From positions 1 through 64,000 of the forward strand of contig JAMLIS010000012.1 of the NCBI GenBank assembly GCA_023954015.1: a DNA stretch of 64,000 nucleotides. The letters run 5' to 3'. This DNA comes from Burkholderiaceae bacterium (GTDB taxonomy: Bacteria > Pseudomonadota > Gammaproteobacteria > Burkholderiales > Burkholderiaceae_E). Under the pieces are notes generated by a model. That model was not told the origin of the DNA and did no database searches. It worked only from the letters and a program-made list of their open reading frames with translations. Below, piece by piece: positions 35,473-46,648 of the stretch (positions are counted from its first letter, which is position 1; every line of letters starts with the position of its first letter). The position numbers and the translations under genes were made by a program.

Positions 35473-37263
35473 TCAGAAGGTGCGTGCCTTGGGCTGGAAG
35501 CTGTCGACCGTCAACGGCTTCATGTGCACCGGCTTGTATTCGAGGCGGTCGCCGTCGGAGTACCAGAGCGTGTGCTTGAGCCAGTCGACGTCGTCGCGCT
35601 CGGGATGGTCCTGCAGCGCGTGCGCGCCGCGGCTCTCCTTGCGGGCGGCAGCCGAGACGACCGTGGCGCGCGCGACCTCGATCAGGTTGTGCAGCTCGAG
35701 CGCCTCTACGCGCGCCGTGTTGAACACGCGCGACTTGTCGGCGATGTGCAGCGCCTCGACGCGGCCTGCGATCTGCGCGATCTGCTGCACGCCCTCGTCG
35801 AGCAACGCGGTGGTGCGAAACACGCCGCAGTGCGACTGGATCGTGCGGCGGATGTCGGCGGAGACCTGCTGGGTGTTCTCGCCCGAGGTGGACGCATCGA
35901 GCCTGGCCAGGCGCGCGAGCGCCGCGTCGCCCGCGTCCGCCGGCAGCGGCTTGTGGCTGCGCTCGCGCAGTTTCGAGGCGACGATGTGGTTGCCGGCCGC
36001 GCGCCCGAAGACGATCAGGTCGAGCAGCGAGTTCGTGCCGAGGCGGTTCGCGCCGTGCACCGAAACGCACGCGCACTCGCCGATGGCGTACAGCCCGCCG
36101 ACGACGCTCTCGGGGTTGCCGTCCTTCGGCACCACCACCTGTCCGTGGTAGTTCGCCGGAATTCCGCCCATCTGGTAGTGCGCGGTGGGCACGACGGGAA
36201 TCGGATCCTTGACGGGATCGACGTTGGCGAACTTGATGGCGATCTCGCGGATCGACGGCAGCCGCTTGACGATCGTGTCGGCACCGAGGTGATCGAGCTT
36301 GAGCAGGACGTAGTCGGCGTCCGGGCCGCAGCCGCGCCCTTCCTTGATCTCCTGGTCCATCGAGCGCGAGACGAAGTCGCGCGGAGCGAGGTCCTTCAGC
36401 GTGGGCGCGTAGCGCTCCATGAAGCGCTCGCCGTCCTTGTTGAGCAGGATGCCGCCTTCGCCGCGCACGCCCTCGGTGATGAGCACGCCCGCGCCGGCGA
36501 CGCCGGTGGGGTGGAACTGCCAGAACTCGAGGTCCTCGAGCGGGATGCCGGCGCGCGCCGCCATGCCCAGGCCGTCGCCGGTGTTGATGAACGCGTTGGT
36601 CGACGCCTGCCAGATCCGCCCGGCGCCGCCGGTGGCGAAGACGGTGACCTTCGCCTCGAGGATCATCGGCTCGCCCGTTTCCATCTCGAGCGCGACGACG
36701 CCCACGCAGTCGCCGTCGGCATCGCGGATGATGTCGAGCGCCATCCACTCGACGAAGAACTGCGTGCGCGCACGCACGTTGCGCTGGTACAGCGTGTGCA
36801 GCATCGCGTGGCCGGTGCGGTCGGCCGCCGCGCACGCGCGCTGCACCGGTTTCTCGCCGAAGTTCGCCGTGTGCCCGCCGAAGGGGCGCTGGTAGATCGT
36901 GCCGTCGGGGTTGCGGTCGAAAGGCATGCCGAAGTGCTCGAGCTCGTAGACGACCTTCGGCGCCTCGCGGCACATGAATTCGATGGCGTCCTGGTCGCCG
37001 AGGTAGTCGGACCCCTTGACGGTGTCGAACATGTGCCAGTACCAGTTGTCCTCGCTCATGTTGCCGAGCGACGCGCCGATGCCGCCCTGCGCGGCCACGG
37101 TGTGCGAACGGGTGGGAAACACCTTGGAGAGCACGGCGACGTCGTAGCCGGCCTCGGCCAGCTGCACCGAGCAGCGCATGCCGGCGCCGCCCGCGCCGAT
37201 GATCACGGCGTCGAACTTGCGTCGCGGCAGGCTGTTGGACAGATGGTTCAGCACGTCGGCCAT
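35473..37263 (-). CDS. sdhA: Succinate dehydrogenase flavoprotein subunit
   Basis: Catalytic subunit of complex II, 596 aa, oxidising succinate to fumarate. FAD-binding GAGGAGMR (23-30), the flavinylated His H54 in TRSHTVAAQGG, and the active-site segment HGANRLGTNSLLDL are present. One base separates it from the sdhD stop, so translation is coupled. Confidence 0.97.
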   Translation of the reverse strand: MADVLNHLSNSLPRRKFDAVIIGAGGAGMRCSVQLAEAGYDVAVLSKVFPTRSHTVAAQGGIGASLGNMSEDNWYWHMFDTVKGSDYLGDQDAIEFMCREAPKVVYELEHFGMPFDRNPDGTIYQRPFGGHTANFGEKPVQRACAAADRTGHAMLHTLYQRNVRARTQFFVEWMALDIIRDADGDCVGVVALEMETGEPMILEAKVTVFATGGAGRIWQASTNAFINTGDGLGMAARAGIPLEDLEFWQFHPTGVAGAGVLITEGVRGEGGILLNKDGERFMERYAPTLKDLAPRDFVSRSMDQEIKEGRGCGPDADYVLLKLDHLGADTIVKRLPSIREIAIKFANVDPVKDPIPVVPTAHYQMGGIPANYHGQVVVPKDGNPESVVGGLYAIGECACVSVHGANRLGTNSLLDLIVFGRAAGNHIVASKLRERSHKPLPADAGDAALARLARLDASTSGENTQQVSADIRRTIQSHCGVFRTTALLDEGVQQIAQIAGRVEALHIADKSRVFNTARVEALELHNLIEVARATVVSAAARKESRGAHALQDHPERDDVDWLKHTLWYSDGDRLEYKPVHMKPLTVDSFQPKARTF

Positions 37264-37264
37264 C

Positions 37265-37615
37265 TCAGACGCTCCGGAGAGTGAGCAGTGCCCAGCCGGC
37301 GTAGCCGAGCAGCGCCACGATGGTGACGAACTGCAACGCCAGCCGCAGCGCCACGGGCTTGACGTAGTCCATGTAGATGTCGCGCACGCCCACCCACGCG
37401 TGCCAGATCAGCGCGAGGACGGCGACGAAGGTGAAGACCTTCATCCAGCCGGCAGCGAAGATTCCGGCCCAGGTTCCGTAGTTCAGCTCGGGCAAGGCGA
37501 ACAGCCAGCCGAGCACGACGAAGGTGTAGACGACGAGCACGACTGCGGTGAAGCGCTGCGCGAGCCAGTCGCGCAGCCCGTAGTGCGCGCCGACGACGAT
37601 GCGGGAAGAGGACAT
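37265..37615 (-). CDS. sdhD: Succinate dehydrogenase membrane anchor subunit
   Basis: Membrane anchor of complex II, 116 aa, with three transmembrane helices (about 22-42, 55-75, 90-112). The probable heme b ligand is the His in ALIWHAWVGVRDIYMDYVK. It lies between sdhC (43-bp gap) and sdhA (1-bp gap). Confidence 0.95.
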   Translation of the reverse strand: MSSSRIVVGAHYGLRDWLAQRFTAVVLVVYTFVVLGWLFALPELNYGTWAGIFAAGWMKVFTFVAVLALIWHAWVGVRDIYMDYVKPVALRLALQFVTIVALLGYAGWALLTLRSV

Positions 37616-37658
37616 GGACGAAGTTTTCCGGAAACGCTCGAAGGATCGCTGCGGCGGG

Positions 37659-38090
37659 TCAGAACAGGCCGAAGACCTTCGCGGCGAAGATTACGGTGAG
37701 CACCAGGCTCACGGCGAGGACGATGGCGGCGGAGGTGCGACCGGCGATCTTGTCGACGCCCACGTCGAGGTCCATCAGCAGATGGCGCACGCCGGCAAGC
37801 AGATGATGCAGGTAGGCCCAGATGATGCCGACGAGCACGAGCTTGACGAAGGGGTTCGCGACGAACCCGCGATAACGCTCGAAGCTCAGCTCCGACACCA
37901 CGCTCTGCTGGAACAGGTACAGCACCAGCGGCAGCCCCACGAGGAACATCGCGGCGCCGCTGATCCGGTGCAGGATCGACACGAGACCGGCCAGCGGGAG
38001 TCGGTAGCGGACGATCTGCGAAATGTGGATGTTGCGGAATTCGGGCCGGGACCCCGGGTTGCCTGTCGTCTTGCCCACCGCGCTCGCCAT
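37659..38090 (-). CDS. sdhC: Succinate dehydrogenase cytochrome b556 subunit
   Basis: Membrane subunit of complex II, 143 aa, with three transmembrane helices. SILHRISGAAMF holds the quinone-site Ser/Arg region, and HHLLAGVRHLLMD carries the heme-ligand His. The ATG at 38090 has GAGGTGA directly upstream and a promoter 30 bp behind it; the in-frame start at 38141 lies within that promoter region. First structural gene of the sdh operon. Confidence 0.95.
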   Translation of the reverse strand: MASAVGKTTGNPGSRPEFRNIHISQIVRYRLPLAGLVSILHRISGAAMFLVGLPLVLYLFQQSVVSELSFERYRGFVANPFVKLVLVGIIWAYLHHLLAGVRHLLMDLDVGVDKIAGRTSAAIVLAVSLVLTVIFAAKVFGLF

Positions 38091-38119
38091 TGTCACCTCA
38101 TCGATCGCAAAACCTTCGT

Positions 38120-38148
38120 ATTCTGACCGAAGTCGGCGCATCGCACAA
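38120..38148 (-). promoter_or_regulatory. Predicted sigma70 promoter of the sdh operon
   Basis: On the minus strand, -35 TTGTGC (38148-38143), a 17-bp spacer and -10 CAGAAT (38125-38120). The start point would be near 38113, about 23 nt before the sdhC ATG. An inverted repeat ATCGCAC (38140-38146) / GTGCGAT (38168-38174) overlaps the -35 box and could be an operator. Confidence 0.5.
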
Positions 38149-38177
38149 AGCGGCCGCCTCGCCCGGCGTGCGATTTT

Positions 38178-39011
38178 TCAGCTGAGCTGGTTGAAGTAAT
38201 GGTGGCGTTCGGTGACGCAATAACCGCGTCGCAACTCCACCGGATGCTCGCCGTAGGTCCACGAGACGCGCTCGACGAGCAGCAACGGACCGCCCTCGGT
38301 CACGTGCAGCGCGCGTGCGTGCGAGCGGTCGGCGGCCACGGCCTTCAACCGCTCGGCCGCGCCGATCATGCGAACCCCGAATTCCGCCTCGAAGAGTGCG
38401 TAGAGGGGCCCGTGCCAGGCGTCGAGCCGCTCCACGGTGAGGCCGCGAAAGCGTGCACCGGGCAGCCAGATCTCGTCGAGGACGACCGGCCGGCTGTCGG
38501 TCTCGAGCAGGCGGCGTATCAGCACGACCGCCTCGCCTGCGCGCAGCCCGAGCGCACGCGCGATCTCGCCGGGTGCGCGCAGCCGGCGGCATTCGAGCAC
38601 GCGGCTGGCCATCGCCAGTCCGGGGCCGGATTCGCCCCGCGCCTCGCCTCCTTCGGGCGGCGCCGCGGCATCGGAGGCAACGAGCGTCGCTTCGTCCGGG
38701 CGCAGGCGCAGGAACCGGAACTGCGTGCGCACCTCGCGGTGCGAAGCGACGAAGGTGCCGCGGCCCTGGCGACGCACCAGCAGGTGCTCGGCGGCGAGTT
38801 CGTCGATCGCCTTGCGCACGGTTCCCTGGCTCACGCGGTAGCGCGCCGCCAGTTCGGTTTCGCTCGGAATCGCTTCGCCCGGTTTCCATTCGCCCGATTG
38901 CAGTCCGCGCAGCAGCAACGCGCGGATCTGCCGATACAGGGGCGCGAAGGTAGGCGTTTCGCCGGCGCCCGCTTCGACGCCGCCGGCGCCGCCGCGGGGG
39001 CTTTCGTTCAT
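38178..39011 (-). CDS. GntR-family (HutC subfamily) transcriptional regulator
   Basis: Regulator of 277 aa from the ATG at 39011 (289 aa from an ATG at 39047). The N-terminal winged helix (about 20-90) reads PLYRQIRALLLRGLQSGEWKP then SQGTVRKAIDELAAEHLLVRRQGRGTF. A UTRA ligand-binding domain (about 105-270) marks the HutC subfamily. It sits between the sdh operon and divergent mdh, and a palindrome lies just upstream of it. I infer control of this TCA cluster by a carboxylic acid ligand. I prefer 39011 because a start at 39047 would leave almost no leader. Confidence 0.88.
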   Translation of the reverse strand: MNESPRGGAGGVEAGAGETPTFAPLYRQIRALLLRGLQSGEWKPGEAIPSETELAARYRVSQGTVRKAIDELAAEHLLVRRQGRGTFVASHREVRTQFRFLRLRPDEATLVASDAAAPPEGGEARGESGPGLAMASRVLECRRLRAPGEIARALGLRAGEAVVLIRRLLETDSRPVVLDEIWLPGARFRGLTVERLDAWHGPLYALFEAEFGVRMIGAAERLKAVAADRSHARALHVTEGGPLLLVERVSWTYGEHPVELRRGYCVTERHHYFNQLS

Positions 39012-39057
39012 CGGCGCATTGAAGCACGAAAGATGCGCAGCGTCCATTGTGTTATCT

Positions 39058-39067
39058 CTTATATAAG
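39058..39067. promoter_or_regulatory. AT-rich palindrome between gntR and mdh, candidate GntR operator
   Basis: Perfect 10-bp palindrome CTTATATAAG with partly symmetric flanks, in otherwise GC-rich DNA. It is 13 bp upstream of the mdh -35 box and within the likely promoter region of gntR. Placement and symmetry suit a dimeric regulator controlling both directions; the binding is inferred. Confidence 0.5.
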
Positions 39068-39079
39068 ATATGGAGCTGC

Positions 39080-39108
39080 TTGACACCCGAGCCCCCCGGG
39101 AATAGACT
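39080..39108 (+). promoter_or_regulatory. Predicted sigma70 promoter of mdh-prpBCD-acnA
   Basis: Perfect -35 TTGACA (39080-39085), a 17-bp spacer and -10 TAGACT (39103-39108, 4 of 6 matches). The start point would be near 39115, about 37 nt before the mdh ATG. Confidence 0.65.
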
Positions 39109-39151
39109 CGGCGGCGCTGCCGACTCCCTTCCCGAACCGAGGTTTTCCCCC

Positions 39152-40138
39152 ATGACCAAACCCGCCAAGCGCGTCGCCGTCACCGGCGCCGCCGGTCAGA
39201 TCGGCTACAGCCTGCTGTTTCGCATCGCCAACGGCGACCTGCTCGGCAAGGACCAGCCGGTCATCCTGCAGCTGCTCGACATCACGCCGGCGCTGGCCGC
39301 CGTGCGCGGCGTCGTGATGGAACTCGAAGACTGCGCCTTCCCGCTGCTCGCCGGCGTCGTCGTCACCGACGACCCGAAAGTGGCCTTCCGCGACGCCGAC
39401 TACGCGCTGCTCGTCGGCGCGCGCCCGCGCACGAAGGGCATGGAGCGCAAGGACCTGCTCGAGGCCAACGGCGCGATCTTCACCGTGCAGGGCCGCGCAC
39501 TCGACGAGGTCGCCAGCCGCGACTGCCGCATCCTGGTGGTGGGCAACCCGGCGAATACCAACGCGTACATCGCGATGAAGTCGGCGCCGAACCTGCCGAG
39601 GAAGAACTTCAGCGCGATGCTGCGCCTGGACCACAACCGCGCGCTGTCGCAACTCGCCGCGCGCCTGGGCAAGCCGGTCGACCGCATCGAGAAGCTCGTC
39701 GTCTGGGGCAACCACAGCCCCACCATGTACCCCGACTACCGCTTCGCCACCGTCGACGGCCGATCGGTACGCGAACTGGTCGGCGACGAAGCCTGGAACC
39801 GCGACGTGTTCATCCCCACGGTCGGCAAGCGCGGCGCGGCGATCATCGAGGCGCGCGGACTGTCGTCGGCCGCTTCCGCGGCCAACGCCGCGCTCGACCA
39901 CGTGCGCGACTGGGCGCTGGGCGCGGGCGAGCGCTGGGTGACGATGGGCATCCCTTCGGACGGCGCCTACGGCATTCCCGAGGAAATCATCTTCGGCTTT
40001 CCCGTGCTGTGTCGCGGCAACGGCGATTACGAGCTGGTGCGCGACCTGCCGATCGACGAGTTCAGCCGCTCGAAGATCGACCACACGCTGAACGAACTGC
40101 TCGAGGAGCGCGACGGCATCGCGCATCTGCTCGGATGA
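39152..40138 (+). CDS. mdh: Malate dehydrogenase
   Basis: NAD-dependent malate dehydrogenase of 328 aa that regenerates oxaloacetate. The Rossmann motif is [16 protein letters not shown] (about 9-24), the substrate loop holds [14 protein letters not shown], and the catalytic His is in [12 protein letters not shown]. The ATG at 39152 lies downstream of a good promoter. Its stop overlaps the prpB start as ATGA. Confidence 0.96.
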   Translation: MTKPAKRVAVTGAAGQIGYSLLFRIANGDLLGKDQPVILQLLDITPALAAVRGVVMELEDCAFPLLAGVVVTDDPKVAFRDADYALLVGARPRTKGMERKDLLEANGAIFTVQGRALDEVASRDCRILVVGNPANTNAYIAMKSAPNLPRKNFSAMLRLDHNRALSQLAARLGKPVDRIEKLVVWGNHSPTMYPDYRFATVDGRSVRELVGDEAWNRDVFIPTVGKRGAAIIEARGLSSAASAANAALDHVRDWALGAGERWVTMGIPSDGAYGIPEEIIFGFPVLCRGNGDYELVRDLPIDEFSRSKIDHTLNELLEERDGIAHLLG

Positions 40139-41025
40139 GCGCCGCGATGCCCGGCGCCGGAAAGCGCTTCCGCGAGGCACTGGCCGCCGAGCAGCCGCTG
40201 CAGGTGGTCGGCGCGATCAACGCGAATCACGCGCTGCTCGCGCAGCAGGCGGGCTTTCGCGCCATCTACGTCTCGGGTGGCGGCGTCGCCGCCGGCTCGC
40301 TCGGCGTGCCCGACCTGGGCATCAGCGGCCTCGAAGACGTGCTGGTCGACGTGCGCCGCATCACCGACGCGTGCCCGTTGCCGCTGCTCGTCGACGTCGA
40401 CACCGGCTTCGGCGCCTCGGCCTTCAACGTCGCGCGCACCACGCGTTCGATGATCAAGGCCGGCGCGGCGGCGATGCACATCGAGGACCAGGTCGGCGCC
40501 AAGCGCTGCGGACATCGACCCGGCAAGGAGATCGTCCCGCAGCAGGAAATGGTCGACCGCGTGCGCGCGGCGGCAGACGCACGCACCGATCCCGACTTCT
40601 TCCTGATGGCGCGCACCGACGCGCTGGCCGTCGAGGGGCTCGATCGTGCGATCGAGCGCGCGATTGCCTGCGTCGAGGCCGGCGCCGACGGCATCTTCCC
40701 CGAGGCGGTGACCGAGCTTTCGATGTATCGGCGCTTCGCCGACGCGGTCAAGGTGCCGGTGCTGGCGAACATCACCGAGTTCGGACAGACGCCGCTGTTC
40801 ACCGTCGACGAGCTGCGGAGCGTCGGCGTGTCGATGGCGCTCTATCCGCTGTCGGCCTTCCGCGCAATGAACAGGGCCGCCCAGCAGGTCTATTCCGCGC
40901 TGCGCCGCGACGGCACGCAGAAAGCGGTGCTCGATCGCATGCAGACGCGCCAGGAACTGTACGACGCGATCGGCTACTGGGACTACGAACGCAAGCTCGA
41001 CGAGCTGTTCCTGCGCTCGAAGTAG
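40135..41025 (+). CDS. prpB: Methylisocitrate lyase
   Basis: PEP mutase/isocitrate-lyase family enzyme of 296 aa that splits 2-methylisocitrate into pyruvate and succinate. The catalytic [12 protein letters not shown] loop, the metal-binding VDVDTGFG and MHIEDQ are all present. The ATG at 40135 overlaps the mdh stop (ATGA), making it translationally coupled to mdh; a second ATG four codons on is possible. First of three methylcitrate-cycle genes. Confidence 0.93.
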   Translation: MSAAMPGAGKRFREALAAEQPLQVVGAINANHALLAQQAGFRAIYVSGGGVAAGSLGVPDLGISGLEDVLVDVRRITDACPLPLLVDVDTGFGASAFNVARTTRSMIKAGAAAMHIEDQVGAKRCGHRPGKEIVPQQEMVDRVRAAADARTDPDFFLMARTDALAVEGLDRAIERAIACVEAGADGIFPEAVTELSMYRRFADAVKVPVLANITEFGQTPLFTVDELRSVGVSMALYPLSAFRAMNRAAQQVYSALRRDGTQKAVLDRMQTRQELYDAIGYWDYERKLDELFLRSK

Positions 41026-41061
41026 ACGAGTTCCCGCAACGACGAACCACGGAACGACGCA

Positions 41062-42225
41062 ATGACCGACAACGCCGGGGCCGCCCCCGCCGGCCCGAAG
41101 CCGAAGAAATCCGTTGCCCTGTCCGGCGTGGTCGCCGGAAACACCGCGCTGTGCTCGGTGGGACGCACCGGCAACGACCTGCACTACCGCGGCTACGACA
41201 TCCTCGAGATGGCCGACGTCGCCGAGTTCGAGGAAATCGCCTGGCTGCTCGTGCACGGCCGGCTGCCCAGGCGCGCCGAACTGATTGCGTACAAGGCGAG
41301 GCTGCGTTCGCTGCGCGGGCTGCCGGCGGCGGTCAGGACGGCGCTCGAGGCGCTGCCCGCCTCCGCGCACCCGATGGACGTGCTGCGCACGGGCGTCTCC
41401 GTGCTCGGCTGCACGCTGCCCGAGAAGGAAGACCACAATCTGGCCGGCGCGCGCGACACCGCCGATCGGCTGCTCGCTTCGCTCGGCTCGATGCTGCTCT
41501 ACTGGTACCACTACGCGACCAACGGCCGGCGCATCGAGGTACAGACCGACGACGACTCGATCGGCGGCCATTTCCTGCACCTGCTGCACGGCCGAGAGCC
41601 ACCGGCGGCGTGGGTACGCGCGATGCACACGTCGCTGAACCTGTACGCCGAGCACGAGTTCAACGCATCGACCTTCACGGCAAGGGTGATCACCGGCACG
41701 GGTTCGGACCTCTATTCCGCGATCACCGGCGCGATCGGGGCGCTGCGCGGCCCGAAGCACGGCGGGGCGAACGAGGTCGCCTTCGAGATCCAGAGCCGCT
41801 ACGGCGACCCCGACGAAGCGGAAGCCGACATCCGCGAGCGCGTCGCGAACCGCGAGGTGATCATCGGCTTCGGGCATCCGGTGTACACGATCTCCGATCC
41901 GCGCAACAAGGTGATCAAGGAAGTCGCGCGCACGCTGTCCGCGCAGGCCGCCGACACGAAGCTGTTCGACATCGCCGAGCGGCTCGAGACGGTGATGTGG
42001 GACGCCAAGAAGATGTTCCCGAACCTCGACTGGTTCAGCGCGGTGAGCTACCACCTGATGGGCGTGCCCACCGCGATGTTCACGCCGCTGTTCGTGATCT
42101 CGCGCACCTCCGGCTGGTCGGCGCACATCATCGAGCAGCGCATCGACGGCAAGATCATCCGCCCCAGCGCGAACTACACCGGACCGGAAGACCGCCGGTA
42201 CGTATCGCTCGCCGAACGCGGCTGA
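41062..42225 (+). CDS. prpC: 2-methylcitrate synthase
   Basis: Citrate-synthase-fold enzyme of 387 aa that condenses propionyl-CoA with oxaloacetate. It is shorter than GltA and lacks its N-terminal beta domain. Active-site motifs are [22 protein letters not shown] and [14 protein letters not shown]; the last is the PrpC form, against GFGHRVY in the GltA encoded here. It follows prpB by 36 bp and precedes prpD by 85 bp. Confidence 0.94.
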   Translation: MTDNAGAAPAGPKPKKSVALSGVVAGNTALCSVGRTGNDLHYRGYDILEMADVAEFEEIAWLLVHGRLPRRAELIAYKARLRSLRGLPAAVRTALEALPASAHPMDVLRTGVSVLGCTLPEKEDHNLAGARDTADRLLASLGSMLLYWYHYATNGRRIEVQTDDDSIGGHFLHLLHGREPPAAWVRAMHTSLNLYAEHEFNASTFTARVITGTGSDLYSAITGAIGALRGPKHGGANEVAFEIQSRYGDPDEAEADIRERVANREVIIGFGHPVYTISDPRNKVIKEVARTLSAQAADTKLFDIAERLETVMWDAKKMFPNLDWFSAVSYHLMGVPTAMFTPLFVISRTSGWSAHIIEQRIDGKIIRPSANYTGPEDRRYVSLAERG

Positions 42226-42310
42226 AACCCGTTCGGGAACCTGCTGCGCACGGTGCCGAACGAGTCGCGTGCGAAGCCGGATCGAATCCTCCTGAGGAAC
42301 GCAGGCAGAC

Positions 42311-43765
42311 ATGAGCAGCCACATCTCCACGACCGGACGGCCGCAGCCGGACAAGGTCCTCGTCGACATCGTCGACTACGTCCTGAACTACCCGATCGAC
42401 AGCCGCGAAGCGCTCGACACGGCGGCCGCCTGCCTGATCGACACGCTCGGCTGCGGACTCGAGGCGCTCGACTACCCGGCGTGCACGAAGCTGCTCGGGC
42501 CGGTCGTGCCGGGCACCGTCGTTCCGAACGGCGCGAAAGTGCCGGGTACGCAGTTCCAGCTCGACCCGGTGCAGGCCGCGTTCAACGTCGGCGCGATGAT
42601 CCGCTGGCTCGACTTCAACGACACGTGGCTCGCCGCCGAGTGGGGGCACCCGTCGGACAACCTGGGCGGCATCCTCGCCACGGCCGACTGGCTCAGCCGC
42701 ACGGCGATCGCCCAGGGCAAGGCGCCGATGACGATGCGCGCCGTGCTCGAGGCGATGGTCAAGGCGCACGAGATCCAGGGCGTGATCGCGCTGGAGAACT
42801 CGTTCAACCGCGTCGGGCTGGACCACGTCGTGCTGGTGAAGGTCGCCTCGACGGCGGTATGCGGGCAGCTGATGGGGCTGTCGCGCGACGAACTGATCGC
42901 CGCGGTGTCGCTGGCGTGGGTGGACGGCCAGTCGCTGCGCACCTACCGGCACGCGCCGAACACCGGCTCGCGCAAGAGCTGGGCGGCGGGCGACGCGACG
43001 AGCCGCGCGGTGCGCCTGGCACTGATCGCGCGCACCGGCGAGATGGGCTATCCGTCGGTACTCACCGCGAAGACCTGGGGCTTCTACGACGTGCTGTTCA
43101 AGGGCCGCGAGTTCACGTTCCAGCGCCCCTACGGCAGCTACGTGATGGAAAACGTTCTCTTCAAGATCTCGTTCCCGGCGGAATTCCACGCCCAGACCGC
43201 CGTCGAGTGCGCGATGACGCTGCACCGGCAGCTGAAGGAAGCCGGCCGCTCGACCGACGACATCGCGAAGATCACGATCCGCACGCACGAGTCGGCGATC
43301 CGCATCATCGACAAGAAGGGTCCGCTGGACAATCCGGCGGATCGCGACCACTGCATCCAGTACATGGTGGCGGTACCGCTGATCTTCGGCCGGCTCACCG
43401 CTGCCGACTACGAGGATGCCGTCGCCGCCGATCCGCGCATCGACGCGCTGCGCGCGAAGATGCAGTGCGTGGAGGACGAGCAATTCACGCGCGACTACCT
43501 CGACCCGGAGAAACGCTCGATCGCCAACGGCATCACGATCGAGTTCGCCGACGGACGCAGGCTGCCGGAGGTGGTCGTCGAATACCCGGTCGGGCATCGG
43601 CGTCGACGCGCCGAAGGACTGCCGCTGCTCGTCCAGAAGTTCCGCACGAATCTCGCGCGTCGCTTCCCGGCGCGCCAGCAGCAACGCATCCTCGATGTCT
43701 CGCTCGAACGCGACAGGCTCGAAGCGATGAGCGTTCCCGACTACGTCGACCTCTACGTGATCTGA
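42311..43765 (+). CDS. prpD: 2-methylcitrate dehydratase
   Basis: MmgE/PrpD-family dehydratase of 484 aa that makes 2-methyl-cis-aconitate. Characteristic PrpD segments are visible: [36 protein letters not shown] and the C-terminal [18 protein letters not shown] region. GAGGAA lies before the ATG. Between prpC and acnA, so the following hydration to 2-methylisocitrate is probably done by the adjacent aconitase. Confidence 0.94.
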   Translation: MSSHISTTGRPQPDKVLVDIVDYVLNYPIDSREALDTAAACLIDTLGCGLEALDYPACTKLLGPVVPGTVVPNGAKVPGTQFQLDPVQAAFNVGAMIRWLDFNDTWLAAEWGHPSDNLGGILATADWLSRTAIAQGKAPMTMRAVLEAMVKAHEIQGVIALENSFNRVGLDHVVLVKVASTAVCGQLMGLSRDELIAAVSLAWVDGQSLRTYRHAPNTGSRKSWAAGDATSRAVRLALIARTGEMGYPSVLTAKTWGFYDVLFKGREFTFQRPYGSYVMENVLFKISFPAEFHAQTAVECAMTLHRQLKEAGRSTDDIAKITIRTHESAIRIIDKKGPLDNPADRDHCIQYMVAVPLIFGRLTAADYEDAVAADPRIDALRAKMQCVEDEQFTRDYLDPEKRSIANGITIEFADGRRLPEVVVEYPVGHRRRRAEGLPLLVQKFRTNLARRFPARQQQRILDVSLERDRLEAMSVPDYVDLYVI

Positions 43766-43821
43766 TTCCCGGCGCCGCCGCATCCACTCCCGCATTCGCT
43801 CTCCGACGAGACCTCACCGCC

Positions 43822-46518
<2,697 letters not shown>

Positions 46519-46538
46519 CGAAGTCGTCCAGGGCGCGA

Positions 46539-46561
46539 GTGAAGGGTCTTGCGCCCTTCAC
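46539..46561 (+). terminator. Hairpin after acnA, possible terminator
   Basis: Perfect 8-bp stem GTGAAGGG (46539-46546) / CCCTTCAC (46554-46561) with a 7-nt loop, 20 bp after the acnA stop. No U-run follows, so termination efficiency is doubtful. Confidence 0.4.
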
Positions 46562-46648
46562 CCGCCCGCGACGCCGACGGTCGGAGCGAGCAACGCCCCG
46601 CCGGTCGCTTGGATTACACTTCGCCGTCGAGCGAAACGTAGTCCCACA

